A DNA stretch of 64,000 nt from Microcystis panniformis FACHB-1757 (GCF_001264245.1 NZ_CP011339.1:1302001-1366000), one strand, 5' to 3'. Numbered from the stretch's first letter, positions 17,251 through 25,729 are shown. Program-made: numbers and translations. Notes: a model not told the origin generated them from the sequence alone.

Positions 17251-18021
17251 CTACCAGTGGGTAAAGTCTGCCGCAAATTGAGATAGGGATAAAAGCTTAA
17301 TGCGGGTATCTTGAGCAACTTTTTGGCGCATTTGAGCCGTATTATATCCCCAATCGGCTAAATATAAGCCCACATCGTTTAAATCTGCTTGTTGCTCCAC
17401 TAATTCCAACGCATCGAGACGATCCTCGACAAACCACAAATTAGCGGGGGATTCCGGTAAATCAGCCAGTATTTGCTGAATAGTCAGGTATTTCGGCTGT
17501 TTAATTTCCTTGCCAATTAATCTCGCTGCCGGAAAATTAATTGCTACTTTTTGTAACAATCGCTTGACAAAACGGCTTTCTTTTGTAGTGATAATATAAA
17601 CCAAAAAATCCGAGTCTAAAAGAGAGGCCAGGCGATCGATCGCGGGTTGATAAAATTGATGTAAGGCTAACCAAGACTCTAGATCCGACTCAATCCATCG
17701 ATCCCTAAGACGATCGAGGGCATTTGAGAGAGCTTTTTTCGCTATTTTCTCCCTTTCTAGCAGATTTTGCCGAATTGACGGCCAATTATTTAAAGCTTCC
17801 CCGTCGGGAATACCGAGAACAAGCGATCGCAACAGTAAAGGCATTTCCCAACCGGTTTCGATAACGGGACGAAGTTGCGAAAACCTCGGGAAAAAATCCT
17901 CGGGAATTATTTCCGGCCAAAGGGTTTCATAGGTGCGTTTGCTAATCTGAAAATACTCGATCATGCCATCACAAAGAACACCATCAAAATCGAGTGCTAG
18001 AATGCGGGGGGATTGATTCAT
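17251..18021 (-). CDS. HAD-superfamily hydrolase-like protein
   Basis: A 256-residue protein. The N-terminal motif LALDFDGVLCDG has the nucleophile Asp11 and the acid/base Asp13 of HAD phosphatases. Motif II may be IITTKES (Thr), motif III the Lys of GKEIKQPKYL, and motif IV VEDRLDALE. The large insert (about 45-125) would be the cap. The substrate is not known. It lies 88 bp upstream of ntrC on the same strand and could be co-transcribed with it. Confidence 0.8.
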   Translation of the reverse strand: MNQSPRILALDFDGVLCDGMIEYFQISKRTYETLWPEIIPEDFFPRFSQLRPVIETGWEMPLLLRSLVLGIPDGEALNNWPSIRQNLLEREKIAKKALSNALDRLRDRWIESDLESWLALHQFYQPAIDRLASLLDSDFLVYIITTKESRFVKRLLQKVAINFPAARLIGKEIKQPKYLTIQQILADLPESPANLWFVEDRLDALELVEQQADLNDVGLYLADWGYNTAQMRQKVAQDTRIKLLSLSQFAADFTHW

Positions 18022-18094
18022 AAATGCTGGTTTAATCTCAATAATGGCAGTATAGCGCAGGGAAAATTAAAAAATTGTCTGGTACATCATGCTA

Positions 18095-18349
18095 TTAGCT
18101 ATTCTTTGCTTCATCGTTGACATAACATAGCTGTCTGATGATTTCTGTAACAGAATTTTTCAATCCCTCTACATGAATCCAACCCACATATACAGCATAT
18201 ACAATATTTTGATGATTGTCCTGTATATAAAAATGATGGACACGATATAAATCTGAGCTTAAATAAATATAACCACTGGCATCTTTGAATTTACCTTCTA
18301 GTAATATTTTTTCTTTTAAAGGTTTCATTTTTACCACATCTTTAGTCAC
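18095..18349 (-). CDS. small protein downstream of the lipase-like gene
   Basis: An 84-codon frame starting with GTG at 18349, overlapping the upstream gene by 8 bp; a later ATG (MKPLKEKILL, 7 residues on) is an alternative. The product looks soluble and beta-rich (KFKDASGYIYLSSDLYRVHHF, YAVYVGWIHVEG). I do not recognise the family. The overlap implies translational coupling, so a role together with the hydrolase is likely, but its nature is unknown. Confidence 0.6.
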   Translation of the reverse strand: MTKDVVKMKPLKEKILLEGKFKDASGYIYLSSDLYRVHHFYIQDNHQNIVYAVYVGWIHVEGLKNSVTEIIRQLCYVNDEAKNS

Positions 18350-19286
18350 TCCAGATATTTGGTATTCTTTCTATGGCAAGATCAACACAAGTGTTATTAC
18401 TGTAACTATTACCCTGATTATAATCCTGCTGATTAAAATAAATTGTCTCTACGATATTTTTAGCCACTTTATCTGATGCTAGATAATAGGTATGAGCATT
18501 AAGGGAATTTAAGACAACGGCAGCAATTTCTACAGAATCAAAAATATTGCCAGTCGCTTCTAGATAATAATCGCTCATTAAAATCTTGGATACATCGGTT
18601 ATACAATCAAAAAGAGGACGAATTGGATAAGCGATAATATCGGAGGAATTGATCAGATTATTCCAGAGCAAACGCTGACTTTGATGCTGGCTAATAAACT
18701 TTTCAATTTGATTGGTATCAATGCCTAAAGTTAAATTCAAAAATGGGATCGGTGAACCCATTGTTGTTACACTAGATAGGGAAAGTTTGCCCCGTTCTTT
18801 ACCGATAAGGTCACGAATTTCATGAGCGGGATCCTGAGGGTCAAAACGCTCGGAAAATAACAGATCCCAAAGGATTACAGTACCTAAAGAATGGGCGACT
18901 ATATGTAATTCGGTTTCCTGGGGATAAGCTTGAACAAGATCGATTAATTGATCGGCAATAATGCGGCGAATTTGGTTTCCTCGATCGCTGCCTAAATAGC
19001 TAAATGCGTCACCGATAAAATAAGATAAATACTCTTTTCTAAAATTTTGATAGCGAAAGGATTGCTCGGGATTAAAATTACTATTTTTCTGTTTTTGTGT
19101 CTGTAATTCTTGATCAATATCTCGCCATAATTTTTCGGTTCCTTTGAGAACATTTCCCCAAAATCCCGCATAACAGTAGGGAATCGCCCGATTTTTGCGT
19201 TTACATTCTTCTTCAATTAGTTTAATTAATTTATTGGCATAACTAGCATCTCTTGTGGCCACTCCGTGAATAAAGTAAATAAGCAT
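18342..19286 (-). CDS. alpha/beta-hydrolase, lipase-like
   Basis: A 314-residue protein opening with IYFIHGVATRD, an oxyanion-hole-like HG motif, and carrying the nucleophile elbow AHSLGT (Ser133). A following segment, MGSPIPFLNLTLG, resembles class-3-lipase-type and DUF676-like hydrolases. There is no signal peptide, so it should be cytosolic. Its 5' end faces the 3' end of a group II intron only about 36 bp upstream, so the intron may have separated it from its promoter. A small gene overlaps its end. The substrate is unknown. Confidence 0.72.
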   Translation of the reverse strand: MLIYFIHGVATRDASYANKLIKLIEEECKRKNRAIPYCYAGFWGNVLKGTEKLWRDIDQELQTQKQKNSNFNPEQSFRYQNFRKEYLSYFIGDAFSYLGSDRGNQIRRIIADQLIDLVQAYPQETELHIVAHSLGTVILWDLLFSERFDPQDPAHEIRDLIGKERGKLSLSSVTTMGSPIPFLNLTLGIDTNQIEKFISQHQSQRLLWNNLINSSDIIAYPIRPLFDCITDVSKILMSDYYLEATGNIFDSVEIAAVVLNSLNAHTYYLASDKVAKNIVETIYFNQQDYNQGNSYSNNTCVDLAIERIPNIWSD

Positions 19287-19364
19287 AATAGATTTATCTC
19301 AATAAGCGTTGCTCGGAATCTATTAGGGGTCGAGAAGGTCGTCACCGACCTCCCCTCCCATTCA

Positions 19365-19398
19365 GAACCGTGCATGAGACTTTCACCTCACACGGCTC
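19365..19398 (-). ncRNA. group II intron domain V
   Basis: The 34-nt hairpin runs GAGCCGTGTGAGG-TGAAAG-TCTCATGCACGGTTC. It closely fits bacterial domain V with its catalytic-triad-containing lower stem and bulge. It starts right after the reverse-transcriptase stop codon. Confidence 0.92.
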
Positions 19399-21336
19399 CT
19401 AGTTTGACTGTTCCCTTGTTAAGGATACAGCTTGACTTCCTTTGGTTAACCTTGTATTATCTAGTTTGACTTCTGATTTTGTCAAACCAGATGGATTTAG
19501 GCTTCCATCGGTTGCCGATTTATCATCGTGACAGTGGCGGTGTAGTAATTGAAGGTTTTTATATTCATCCTTTCCGCCTAGGCTGAGAGGATGAATGTGG
19601 TCAACTTCAATTAAATCCGATGGGGTAAAATACTGCCCACATCGGCTACACTTGCCTTGTTGCTTCTTAAGTAGTTTGGCTACTCTTGTCGGTGTGTCGA
19701 TTGCTTGTCCTCGTCTGGTCGCCCAGTAAGTCCAATTTCCGTCGAATGGTGATGCGTCGGGGCGTACTAGGGTATGTCTGACAATTGGTGTCCAATTATG
19801 TTTCCATAGATAGAGACCGTCTTTGGTTTGAAATAGCCAAGATTCTTGTCTTTCTTTCCCATTGCTAAGTTTAACTGTACCCGGTTTAAAGTAGTTTCTC
19901 AGCTTTTCGTAGTCCGCTTTACCGCATCTTGATTCTGTCCATGCCCTTAACATTGACCAGATTGTGTAGTCTAGTTTATTGAAGGTATCTGTGGATACTA
20001 CTCCTGAGTAGTAGTTAGCCCAACCTCTAATAATTGGGTTTAAGTGACTAATCAAGGCTGATTGAGGTGCTGTCTTGTGTTTTTTGATTACACCTTTAAT
20101 CGCTTCTGTGTGGGCTTTAACTGCTTTTTGGCTAGGTTTAATATGTGTTAGAAATGTTTTGGGTATTCCTTTATTTATTTTCCCTGCTTTATATTTTCCT
20201 GCTGGGTATTGCCTAATATTGAATCCTAGAAAATCAAAGCCGGGTTCCTCCGTTTTCCCATTGTATTCAATGGGGTTAAGTGTATGACACACTCTGGTTT
20301 TTTCTGGTTTGAGTTCTAATCCTATCGGCTTTAACCATTCAGAAATAGCAGTTTGGCACTGTTCAATGATTTTGAGTGATGGGGAAATTACTACAAAATC
20401 ATCGGCGTATCTTATTAAAACAGCTTGATTTCTTTTATCACTCTTTTTGGGGAATAGTGTTTCAATCAATCTTGCCATTCCATCCAGTGCGATGTTGGCA
20501 AGTAGTGGACTTATTACCCCTCCTTGAGGTGTCCCTGTTTCTGTTTCTTCAAATACGCCGTTGTCCAATACTCCTGCTTTAAGCCATTGTTTAATATCTC
20601 TTTTCAAGGAACTTGGACAATGAATTTTGGACAGTAAAAGGTCGTGATTAATTCGGTCAAAACATTTGGCAATATCAGCATCTAATACAAAGTAATTACC
20701 TTTATTGATGGTTGAGAATATCCTTGATATTGCGTCCTGGGCTGACCTTCCCGGTCGGAAACCATAGCTGGTTCCTTCCATTCTTGACTCCCATTCTGGT
20801 TCAAGAGCCGATTTAATCAACGCTTGTCTAGCTCTGTCTTTGATAGTTGGTATTCCTAATGGACGTTTTTCATCCCTGCCGGGTTTAGGAATCCATACCC
20901 TTCTTAACGGTTTTGCTTTCAGTGTTCCTTTGATTTCTTCGGTTAGATTTAGCCTTTGTTCTGGGGATACTGCTATCATTCCATCGACTCCTGCTGTTTT
21001 CTTTCCTTGATTGTCTTGGGTTACTTTGCGTACTGCTAATAGACGAGCGTAGTAAGTAGTCATGCAAAATTAATTACCTGCCCGATCGAGCTAAAACCCT
21101 TACGGGGCAATGATCGTCATGTGTAAATAATTTTGCCTAGGTACTTATGATTTCACTAATAGACGTTGCAACTTTCTAACCTTTGCACCCTGTCCCGATT
21201 TAGCCGCTTGGTATATCCTCTTTTGGAGCTTGAAAACATATCTTTGGATTTTACCCCAGTTGATAGTTTTCCATACATTCGTAGTCTTAGTGGTTTTCGG
21301 TTTCCCGAACCCTTTACCTTCTCTCGATTTCGTCAT
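19399..21336 (-). pseudogene. group II intron reverse transcriptase/maturase, split by a MITE
   Basis: The encoded protein would be about 614 residues. Codons 1-63 run from ATG at 21336 and end QRLLVKS; the next codon should be TAC but a family B MITE (21055-21145) places TAA there. After the MITE the frame goes on (YYARLLAVRKVTQDNQGKK) to 19399. It contains the RT core with LIRYADDFVV, a maturase X domain (about IIRGWANYYSG), and an HNH endonuclease (CSRCG...EVDHIHPLSLGG...HCHD). The insertion adds 93 bp, so the downstream frame is unchanged. An ATG inside the MITE (21063) could start a 554-residue protein lacking the first RT segment. Confidence 0.88.
21055..21145. repeat. MITE family B, copy 3 (91 bp)
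   Basis: Identical to copies 1 and 2, with TA at 21053-21054 and 21146-21147. Deleting the element and one TA restores the codons for KSYYARLL across the junction of the intron-encoded protein. Confidence 0.95.
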
Positions 21337-22109
21337 ATAGACTCCTACTAGACTCTATCCTTACAATCAAACCGTAACCTGTTAGCATATCTTGACTGTT
21401 ACCGTCAAGCGTTGGCTTTTGGTTACATCTCACACCCTTGAAGGCTTGCGCTTACACTTATTACTACTGAGTATTTCGACCGATACTCAGAGCCTAAAAG
21501 GGTTTATCACGTTCCGTTTATATGGGCATTCCATCTTTAGATTTGTCCTATCCACCGGGGTACTTTTAAAGGTCTGTGTGAGTGAGAGTAAGATTTCCTC
21601 ACTATTCCCCTTATTCTTTTGAACGCAGTGTGTCAACCTATTTCACTGCTTATTAATTACGATGGTTCAGGTCAGACATTCGGCTCACGCCTAATCATGG
21701 ATGGTTGGCAGTGGTCTCGATTCTGGTGTTAGGTAACACCTCGGAGCCTTCCGTTCCCCGCTTCAGTCCCAGAATTGTGATTTCTGAATCTGGGGGTGGC
21801 TATCGCCGTTACTCTCACCTTGTAAAGATTTATTACAAGTGTATTGACCTTGAGTTCCCTTGCCTAGTTTGGTATCGGATGATACTAAACGTCGGGACAT
21901 ATAAACAGTTATAAGGTTGGTCTGTGTTGACCTCTTAGATTCAGTCGGGGGACTGAAGACCTTACTAGGCGGTTATTTCAGGCATTTCAGCCCTATTTCA
22001 TGCCTAAACGTTTCGCACCTCACCTTCTTAATATATCCTTCTAGCTTCTAAAACCCCAAACCCCAAACCCTGCCTCCAGGAAAAGCTTTTTGCCGCAAAC
22101 CCTATGCGC

Positions 22110-22496
22110 GGAGATAGGAGTCGTCAATCAGCCAAAAAACTTTGGGGCCAGTTTACCCGGTGTTTACCGACAATGTGCGGTTGCTTACACAGACTTTTGG
22201 GAGTCCTATAAGACAGTAATTCCCAGTAAACGTCATCGACCGGTCGGAAAAGAAACTGGTCAAACTAATCCTATTGAAAGATTAAATAATACCTTTCGAC
22301 AAAGGATTTCTCGGCTGGTGAGAGAGAGTCTATCTTTCTCTAAAAAAATGGAGAATCACGTTGGGGAACTGTTTGGTATTTTATCCATGACTACAATGCA
22401 CAGCAAAGCAAAGGATTAAGCCGCCATCACTACTACCGAATCACCACCCGCAAACTAAAACTCTCCCAATCCACGGCTCTTCTAGGTTCTGTGTGA
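22110..22496 (+). pseudogene. IS1-family transposase relic
   Basis: The C-terminal part of an IS1-type transposase. GDRSRQSAKKLWGQ is read first, then a shift leads to PGVYRQCAVAYTDFWESYK and RPVGKETGQTNPIERLNNTF, and a second shift to VWYFIHDYNAQQSKGL, ending at TGA 22494-22496. The two shifts cancel, so the outer parts share a frame. The 5' half of the element is missing. A smaller piece of the same transposase lies at 59331-59432. Confidence 0.82.
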
Positions 22497-22620
22497 TAAG
22501 TTTAACTTACATAGAATCGATCAATCTTTGTGTCCTTTGTGTCTTTGTGGTTCGTTTCACCCCCTCGGTAGGAGGAATGTATCTTAGAATACATTTTACC
22601 CACCAAACCTAAGAGAGCCG
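22475..22620. repeat. element with GGCTCTTCT termini overlapping the IS1 relic
   Basis: The left end GGCTCTTCTAGGTTCTGTGTG resembles the 133-bp MITEs. The right end, inverted, reads GGCTCTCTTAGGTTTGGTGGG. The interior differs from the 133-bp copies and includes TTTGTGTCCTTTGTGTCTTT. It may be the IS1 end plus foreign sequence. No target duplication is visible. Confidence 0.45.
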
Positions 22621-22679
22621 GTTTTATTTTTTGCCTTTATTAACTTGATTAAATACCTTAATAATCGAGGGCGATTGCA

Positions 22680-23087
22680 CTATAGCAAAATGACAAAACC
22701 TTCCTGAGTAAAATGTTTATCATGGGTCAATATCTCGATAATTTCCAGTTCTCGCATCGTCTGCATAGAGATACAATCAATGAGACTATATTCTTTGTCA
22801 GGACGATTTTTGTAAAGAGTTAAACCCGCTAAAAATGATTCATGAGTTTGGTGGATTACCTGAATATTGGGGTTTTTTATTATTCCTTGAACAAGTTGAC
22901 AAGCACGCTGTCGCATCTGACTACCGTGAGCTGAAAAAAAAGTCAAAGTCTCTGCTAAAACTTCTTCAGTTGTCACGAGACAAAATTGTTCTAATGTGCG
23001 AGTAATAGCAATTACTTGACCGTGCCAATTATCTCTAGGATTGATGGATGCTGTCCAATAAAATGTATCAGCAAAGATAGTTCTCAT
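22680..23087 (-). CDS. PIN-domain toxin (VapC-like)
   Basis: A 135-residue PIN-domain protein, presumably a ribonuclease toxin. The N-terminus IFADTFYWTASI places the first acidic residue (Asp7), Glu in TTEEVLAETL is the second, and SLIDCISMQTM followed by LTHDKHF gives the C-terminal acidic pair. Its start overlaps the stop of the upstream antitoxin gene by 4 bp (ATGA). The pairing and overlap support a toxin-antitoxin operon. RNA targets are unknown. Confidence 0.85.
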   Translation of the reverse strand: MRTIFADTFYWTASINPRDNWHGQVIAITRTLEQFCLVTTEEVLAETLTFFSAHGSQMRQRACQLVQGIIKNPNIQVIHQTHESFLAGLTLYKNRPDKEYSLIDCISMQTMRELEIIEILTHDKHFTQEGFVILL

Positions 23088-23392
23088 GAATCGCTTTTAG
23101 GAATACCATAGATATAGTGGTCATGTTCTTGTGCGCCATCCATCGGCAAATTGTTGATTTCCGTTTCGTTCATGCCGGCTGTAATATTTTCAAAAAGTTC
23201 GAGAAGCGATTGGGCTGTTGTCTTGCTGGATTCTTCTTCCTGTTGATGCCAATGGGATTGGATGGCTTGTTTTATAGCATCAATGACTGAATCTAAGGAA
23301 TTTCCTTCTGCTATATATCCTTTAATTTCAGGACTGTAAGCAGAATATTTTCCTTCTCTCTTTTCTATTTCAATACTGACTTTTGATTTCAT
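23084..23392 (-). CDS. HicB-like antitoxin for the PIN toxin
   Basis: A 102-residue protein. Residues 1-45 form a HicB/DUF1902-like partial RNase H fold (VSIEIEKREGKYSAYSPEIK, AEGNSLDSVIDAIKQAI). The C-terminal half has SLLELFENIT and DGAQEHDHYIYG, a tail I associate with cyanobacterial antitoxins next to PIN toxins. It is the first gene of the pair, as usual for antitoxins, and would autoregulate the operon. No operator was identified. Confidence 0.78.
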   Translation of the reverse strand: MKSKVSIEIEKREGKYSAYSPEIKGYIAEGNSLDSVIDAIKQAIQSHWHQQEEESSKTTAQSLLELFENITAGMNETEINNLPMDGAQEHDHYIYGIPKSDS

Positions 23393-23482
23393 CGCTCACC
23401 TATTTAAATCAAATGAATATCTTAACTCAATTGTAATTTGTAGGAATGGAGATTCGCCAACTGTGTGAATCGCCAGTCGAGG

Positions 23483-23562
23483 AATATAAAGATTTATTAA
23501 ATTGTAGCTTTTGATACAATGGGGGGGGAGAAGTGTGTATGATGCGGAAGTTTATCTTAAAA
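23483..23562 (+). promoter_or_regulatory. upstream block with inverted repeat, copy 1
   Basis: It contains the perfect inverted repeat ATTGTA-N8-TACAAT (23501-23520), followed by a run of 8-9 G and AAGTGTGTAT. The block ends about 10 bp before the PEP-CTERM protein start. It recurs at 25313-25390 and, decayed, at 24663-24700. It could be an operator or promoter, but no regulator can be named. Confidence 0.5.
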
Positions 23563-23572
23563 CCACTAAAAA

Positions 23573-24367
23573 ATGAAATTTGTTTCATTGCTATCTATCA
23601 CTGCGCTGACAAGCAGTATCCTGATTGCGACCCCCCAAGCGAAAGCAGCAGTTTTCCTTGACTTGAGTAGCTTTACCCCCGGTGGACCTGGTACTGGGGG
23701 ATTCGTGGGAACCCTAGGAGGAGTGAACGTTACGGGTTCTATACTCGCTGGTGGCGGACCTAACTTTACGATTTCGGGTATTAACCCGACAAGTTGGCAA
23801 GGAACAACAATCAATAATACTACCCCTCAATACAGCTACAGCAACATCTATACTCCATACCAAAGTTTAGGTGATCGGGTAGGTTATACAATGTTTAATC
23901 AGACTGGCCAAACTGCTACTTTAAAGATTCAGTTTAGCTCGCCGGTGACTAATCCCATCTTTCATGTTGCCAACCTTGACGGGATGATCTATGATTTTTC
24001 TGATCCCAGCAATGGTTCGATCGCACTTAATTTATTGAGCGGTAACGGTGGTGGTGGCGATGGTTTAACAGTCAATACCACGAACAAAATCATCGCCGAT
24101 GCGGATCCTTTTACTGGCGTTGGTCTTTCTCCCTCCACTCCCCCTCCGACTACTGGTGCTCGTTCCGCTTACGGTTCTGTGGCGTTATTGGGGACTTTTT
24201 CCACCTTGAACATCAAGCTACAGGGAAATCCTAGTCTAACAATTGCTGGGGATGGTGGAAGCTTTATTATCTCAACTACAGTTCCCGAACCCTCTACAGT
24301 CCTCAGCTTATTAACCCTCGGCACTCTCGGCGCAGCTTCAACCCTCAAGCGCAAACTGAAGCCATAA
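23573..24367 (+). CDS. PEP-CTERM sorting-signal exported protein
   Basis: A 264-residue secreted protein. Residues 1-25 are a Sec signal peptide (MKFVSLLSITALTSS...QAKA). The C-terminus has PEP followed by a hydrophobic helix (LSLLTLGTLGAAS) and a basic end (LKRKLKP), which is the PEP-CTERM signal recognised by exosortase. The middle is low in charge and rich in G, N, S and T. Members of this group are exported and often glycosylated or linked to exopolysaccharide. The start codon lies about 10 bp after the repeated upstream block. It is followed by a terminator. Confidence 0.88.
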   Translation: MKFVSLLSITALTSSILIATPQAKAAVFLDLSSFTPGGPGTGGFVGTLGGVNVTGSILAGGGPNFTISGINPTSWQGTTINNTTPQYSYSNIYTPYQSLGDRVGYTMFNQTGQTATLKIQFSSPVTNPIFHVANLDGMIYDFSDPSNGSIALNLLSGNGGGGDGLTVNTTNKIIADADPFTGVGLSPSTPPPTTGARSAYGSVALLGTFSTLNIKLQGNPSLTIAGDGGSFIISTTVPEPSTVLSLLTLGTLGAASTLKRKLKP

Positions 24368-24402
24368 AAGTCGGCTAAATTGCTTACAAAAATACTATAA
24401 AT

Positions 24403-24440
24403 GCCCCTTCATTCAGTCAGTTGAGGGGGTTTTATTTTTT
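24403..24440 (+). terminator. intrinsic terminator of the PEP-CTERM gene
   Basis: The stem CCCCTTC...TTGAGGGG with loop ATTCAGTCAG is followed by GTTTTATTTTTT. It starts 36 bases after the stop codon and reads as a typical Rho-independent terminator. Confidence 0.8.
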
Positions 24441-24565
24441 GCCTGTTGCACTGGAGCGACTTCCAAACAAGTTTCTTCAACTTCTTCAGGGGAAATGGCG
24501 ATCACTATCAGTACAATCAAAAAAACTAAAATCTGAATCGCTGAAGGCAAAGGCAAATGCGACAT
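24413..24565 (-). CDS. possible 50-residue membrane peptide
   Basis: The frame from ATG at 24565 encodes a segment with one hydrophobic helix (IQILVFLIVLIVIAIS) and an acidic end (PEEVEETC). It overlaps the terminator of the opposite gene and lacks a clear Shine-Dalgarno site. The composition is protein-like, but there is no further support. The remaining gap up to 24708 holds only the decayed third upstream block. Confidence 0.25.
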   Translation of the reverse strand: MSHLPLPSAIQILVFLIVLIVIAISPEEVEETCLEVAPVQQAKNKTPSTD

Positions 24566-24708
24566 ACCGCACCAAAATCCCTCACGGAAGCGGATAGTTC
24601 GCCTGAGAAGGGGTAAAACAGGGAAAAATACCTTTCCCTGTCAATCCCTAAGCGAGGGAGAGAAATGTAAATATTTATTAAATTGTAGCGTAGGATACTT
24701 TGACCCCA

Positions 24709-24966
24709 CTAAACAGTATTGGCTATTCTGCTAGATTGAATTGCACGGAGTTTTTCAACGCAAACCATCTTGATCCAATCCTGACGATTCATGTTCTGCA
24801 ATTGACACTCCACATCTATGCTTCCTAGTAATTCCGGGGGAAAATCAAGATTAATTTGTTGCTTAACCTGAAAATTACCTGTGAAATGCTCAGAGACATC
24901 TTTCCCTAGATGTGCTTGTTGAGCAATTTCCTCAATATCTTTAATTTCAGTTGACTGTTTCCTCAT
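24709..24966 (-). CDS. brnA: BrnA-type antitoxin
   Basis: The start was placed at ATG 24966 (MRKQSTEIKDIEEIAQQAH), preceded by GGAG 11 bases upstream, rather than at the far upstream start of the frame inside brnT. The product has 85 residues. The N-terminal part contacts the toxin, and the C-terminal ribbon-helix-helix-like region (QQINLDFPPELLGSIDVECQ, then RQDWIKMVCVEKL) binds DNA. The gene overlaps the end of brnT by 20 bp, so translation is coupled. It presumably represses its own operon. Confidence 0.75.
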   Translation of the reverse strand: MRKQSTEIKDIEEIAQQAHLGKDVSEHFTGNFQVKQQINLDFPPELLGSIDVECQLQNMNRQDWIKMVCVEKLRAIQSSRIANTV

Positions 24967-25222
24967 AGCTTTTGCGCTCCTGTTTAGTTGATTTCCAAGC
25001 GGTGACAACCCAAATGTAATCACCGACTTCATCGACTCTGTATTCTACGATGAATGTTGTTAACGTTCCGCCCGCAAAGCCAACAATCCGATATTGTTCT
25101 GGCTGCTCAGAGCGTTGGTCTTCGATGTAAGGTTTGTAAAGCAGATCGTTTAACCGAGTGAAGTCAATGTCACGTTCTGTTAAAACTCGCTGTCGTTTGG
25201 CTTCATCCCATTGAATACGCAT
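24947..25222 (-). CDS. brnT: BrnT-type ribonuclease toxin
   Basis: A 91-residue protein of the BrnT (RelE-fold) family. IQWDEAKRQRVLTERDIDF corresponds to the family's W-D-x-x-K/R-x-x-x-N-x-x-KH start, although the usual KHG is replaced by ERD. The body has EQYRIVGFAGG and IWVVTAWKSTKQERKSYEE, matching the R...G...A.K....E/R.Y pattern at the end. Toxin precedes antitoxin, the usual order for BrnTA. The degenerate KHG position may reduce activity. Confidence 0.78.
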   Translation of the reverse strand: MRIQWDEAKRQRVLTERDIDFTRLNDLLYKPYIEDQRSEQPEQYRIVGFAGGTLTTFIVEYRVDEVGDYIWVVTAWKSTKQERKSYEETVN

Positions 25223-25312
25223 GAGATACCCGAAATCAATGGAGAAAAATTGTTTTCACCCAGTCTATGCTAACCCATCGCTCCCGAAGGCGAGGGACTA
25301 AGGGGAGAGAAA

Positions 25313-25390
25313 TGTAAAGATTTATTAAATTGTAGCTTTTGATACAACGGGGGGGGAGGAGTGTGTATATTCTGCGAAGTTTATCTTATA
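25313..25390 (+). promoter_or_regulatory. upstream block with inverted repeat, copy 2 (no gene)
   Basis: Matches 23483-23562 almost base for base through the inverted repeat (25329-25348, one end base changed to C), the G-run, AGTGTGTAT and AAGTTTATCTTA. No reading frame follows. The remaining gap to pfkA (25391-25729) has only AT-rich sequence and the family C element at 25590-25690. The block looks like an orphaned promoter copy. Confidence 0.5.
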
Positions 25391-25589
25391 GTCCTTTCAG
25401 ACAAGTCTGATACACTCTAGACCAGTTAAACTCTTATGGACTCTGGCATTGATATTCTCAATCTTAATTGAAATGACTATATTGTAATTTTATGCCATAA
25501 CGGAAGTTAATTACAGCAGTTATCTTAATGGTGAAATAACTTCTTTATTTGAGGGGTAATTTTAATCAGTGGGGAAAGGGCGCTAATTA

Positions 25590-25690
25590 AGTAGCTGGTT
25601 ATAATTAAATTGAAGATAGATTTTAGGTTCGATCCCCCTTAATCCCCCCTTGATAAGGGGGGAACTGATCGTTTTTAACACCTACCTACT
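25590..25690. repeat. MITE family C, copy 1 (101 bp)
   Basis: TA-flanked (25588-25589, 25691-25692) with left end AGTAGCTGGTTATAATTAAA and right end CACCTACCTACT. The interior forms a hairpin from CCCCCCTTGATAAGGGGGG. Other copies are at 34760-34915, 34918-35015 and 47015-47150. Confidence 0.8.
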
Positions 25691-25729
25691 TAAGGGTTAA
25701 TTCTCGCACCGATTCCCCTAGATTTAATC

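Larger units (their letters stand above)
19322..22018 (-). mobile_element. group II intron, about 2.7 kb
   Basis: It is read on the minus strand. The likely 5' end is GTGCGAAACG at 22018, matching the GUGYG rule. About 680 bp of structured RNA (domains I-IV) then lead into a reverse transcriptase gene, followed by domain V (19398-19365), a domain VI hairpin rich in GGAGGTCGG/CGACCTTC, and a 3' end near 19322 (CCCCTAAT). Several ATG frames in the 5' part are RNA-domain sequence and not genes. The intron sits between an IS1-like relic and the hydrolase gene. The borders are inferred from consensus, not from a spliced transcript. Confidence 0.85.

Noticed and set aside
21166..21914. Several forward frames of 60-76 codons
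   Set aside because: They lie in the group II intron RNA domains on the opposite strand and show no protein-like motifs.
25620..25640. GGTTCGATCCCCC resembling a tRNA T-loop, also at 34795 and 47105
   Set aside because: It is part of family C MITEs; no cloverleaf arms could be found around it.
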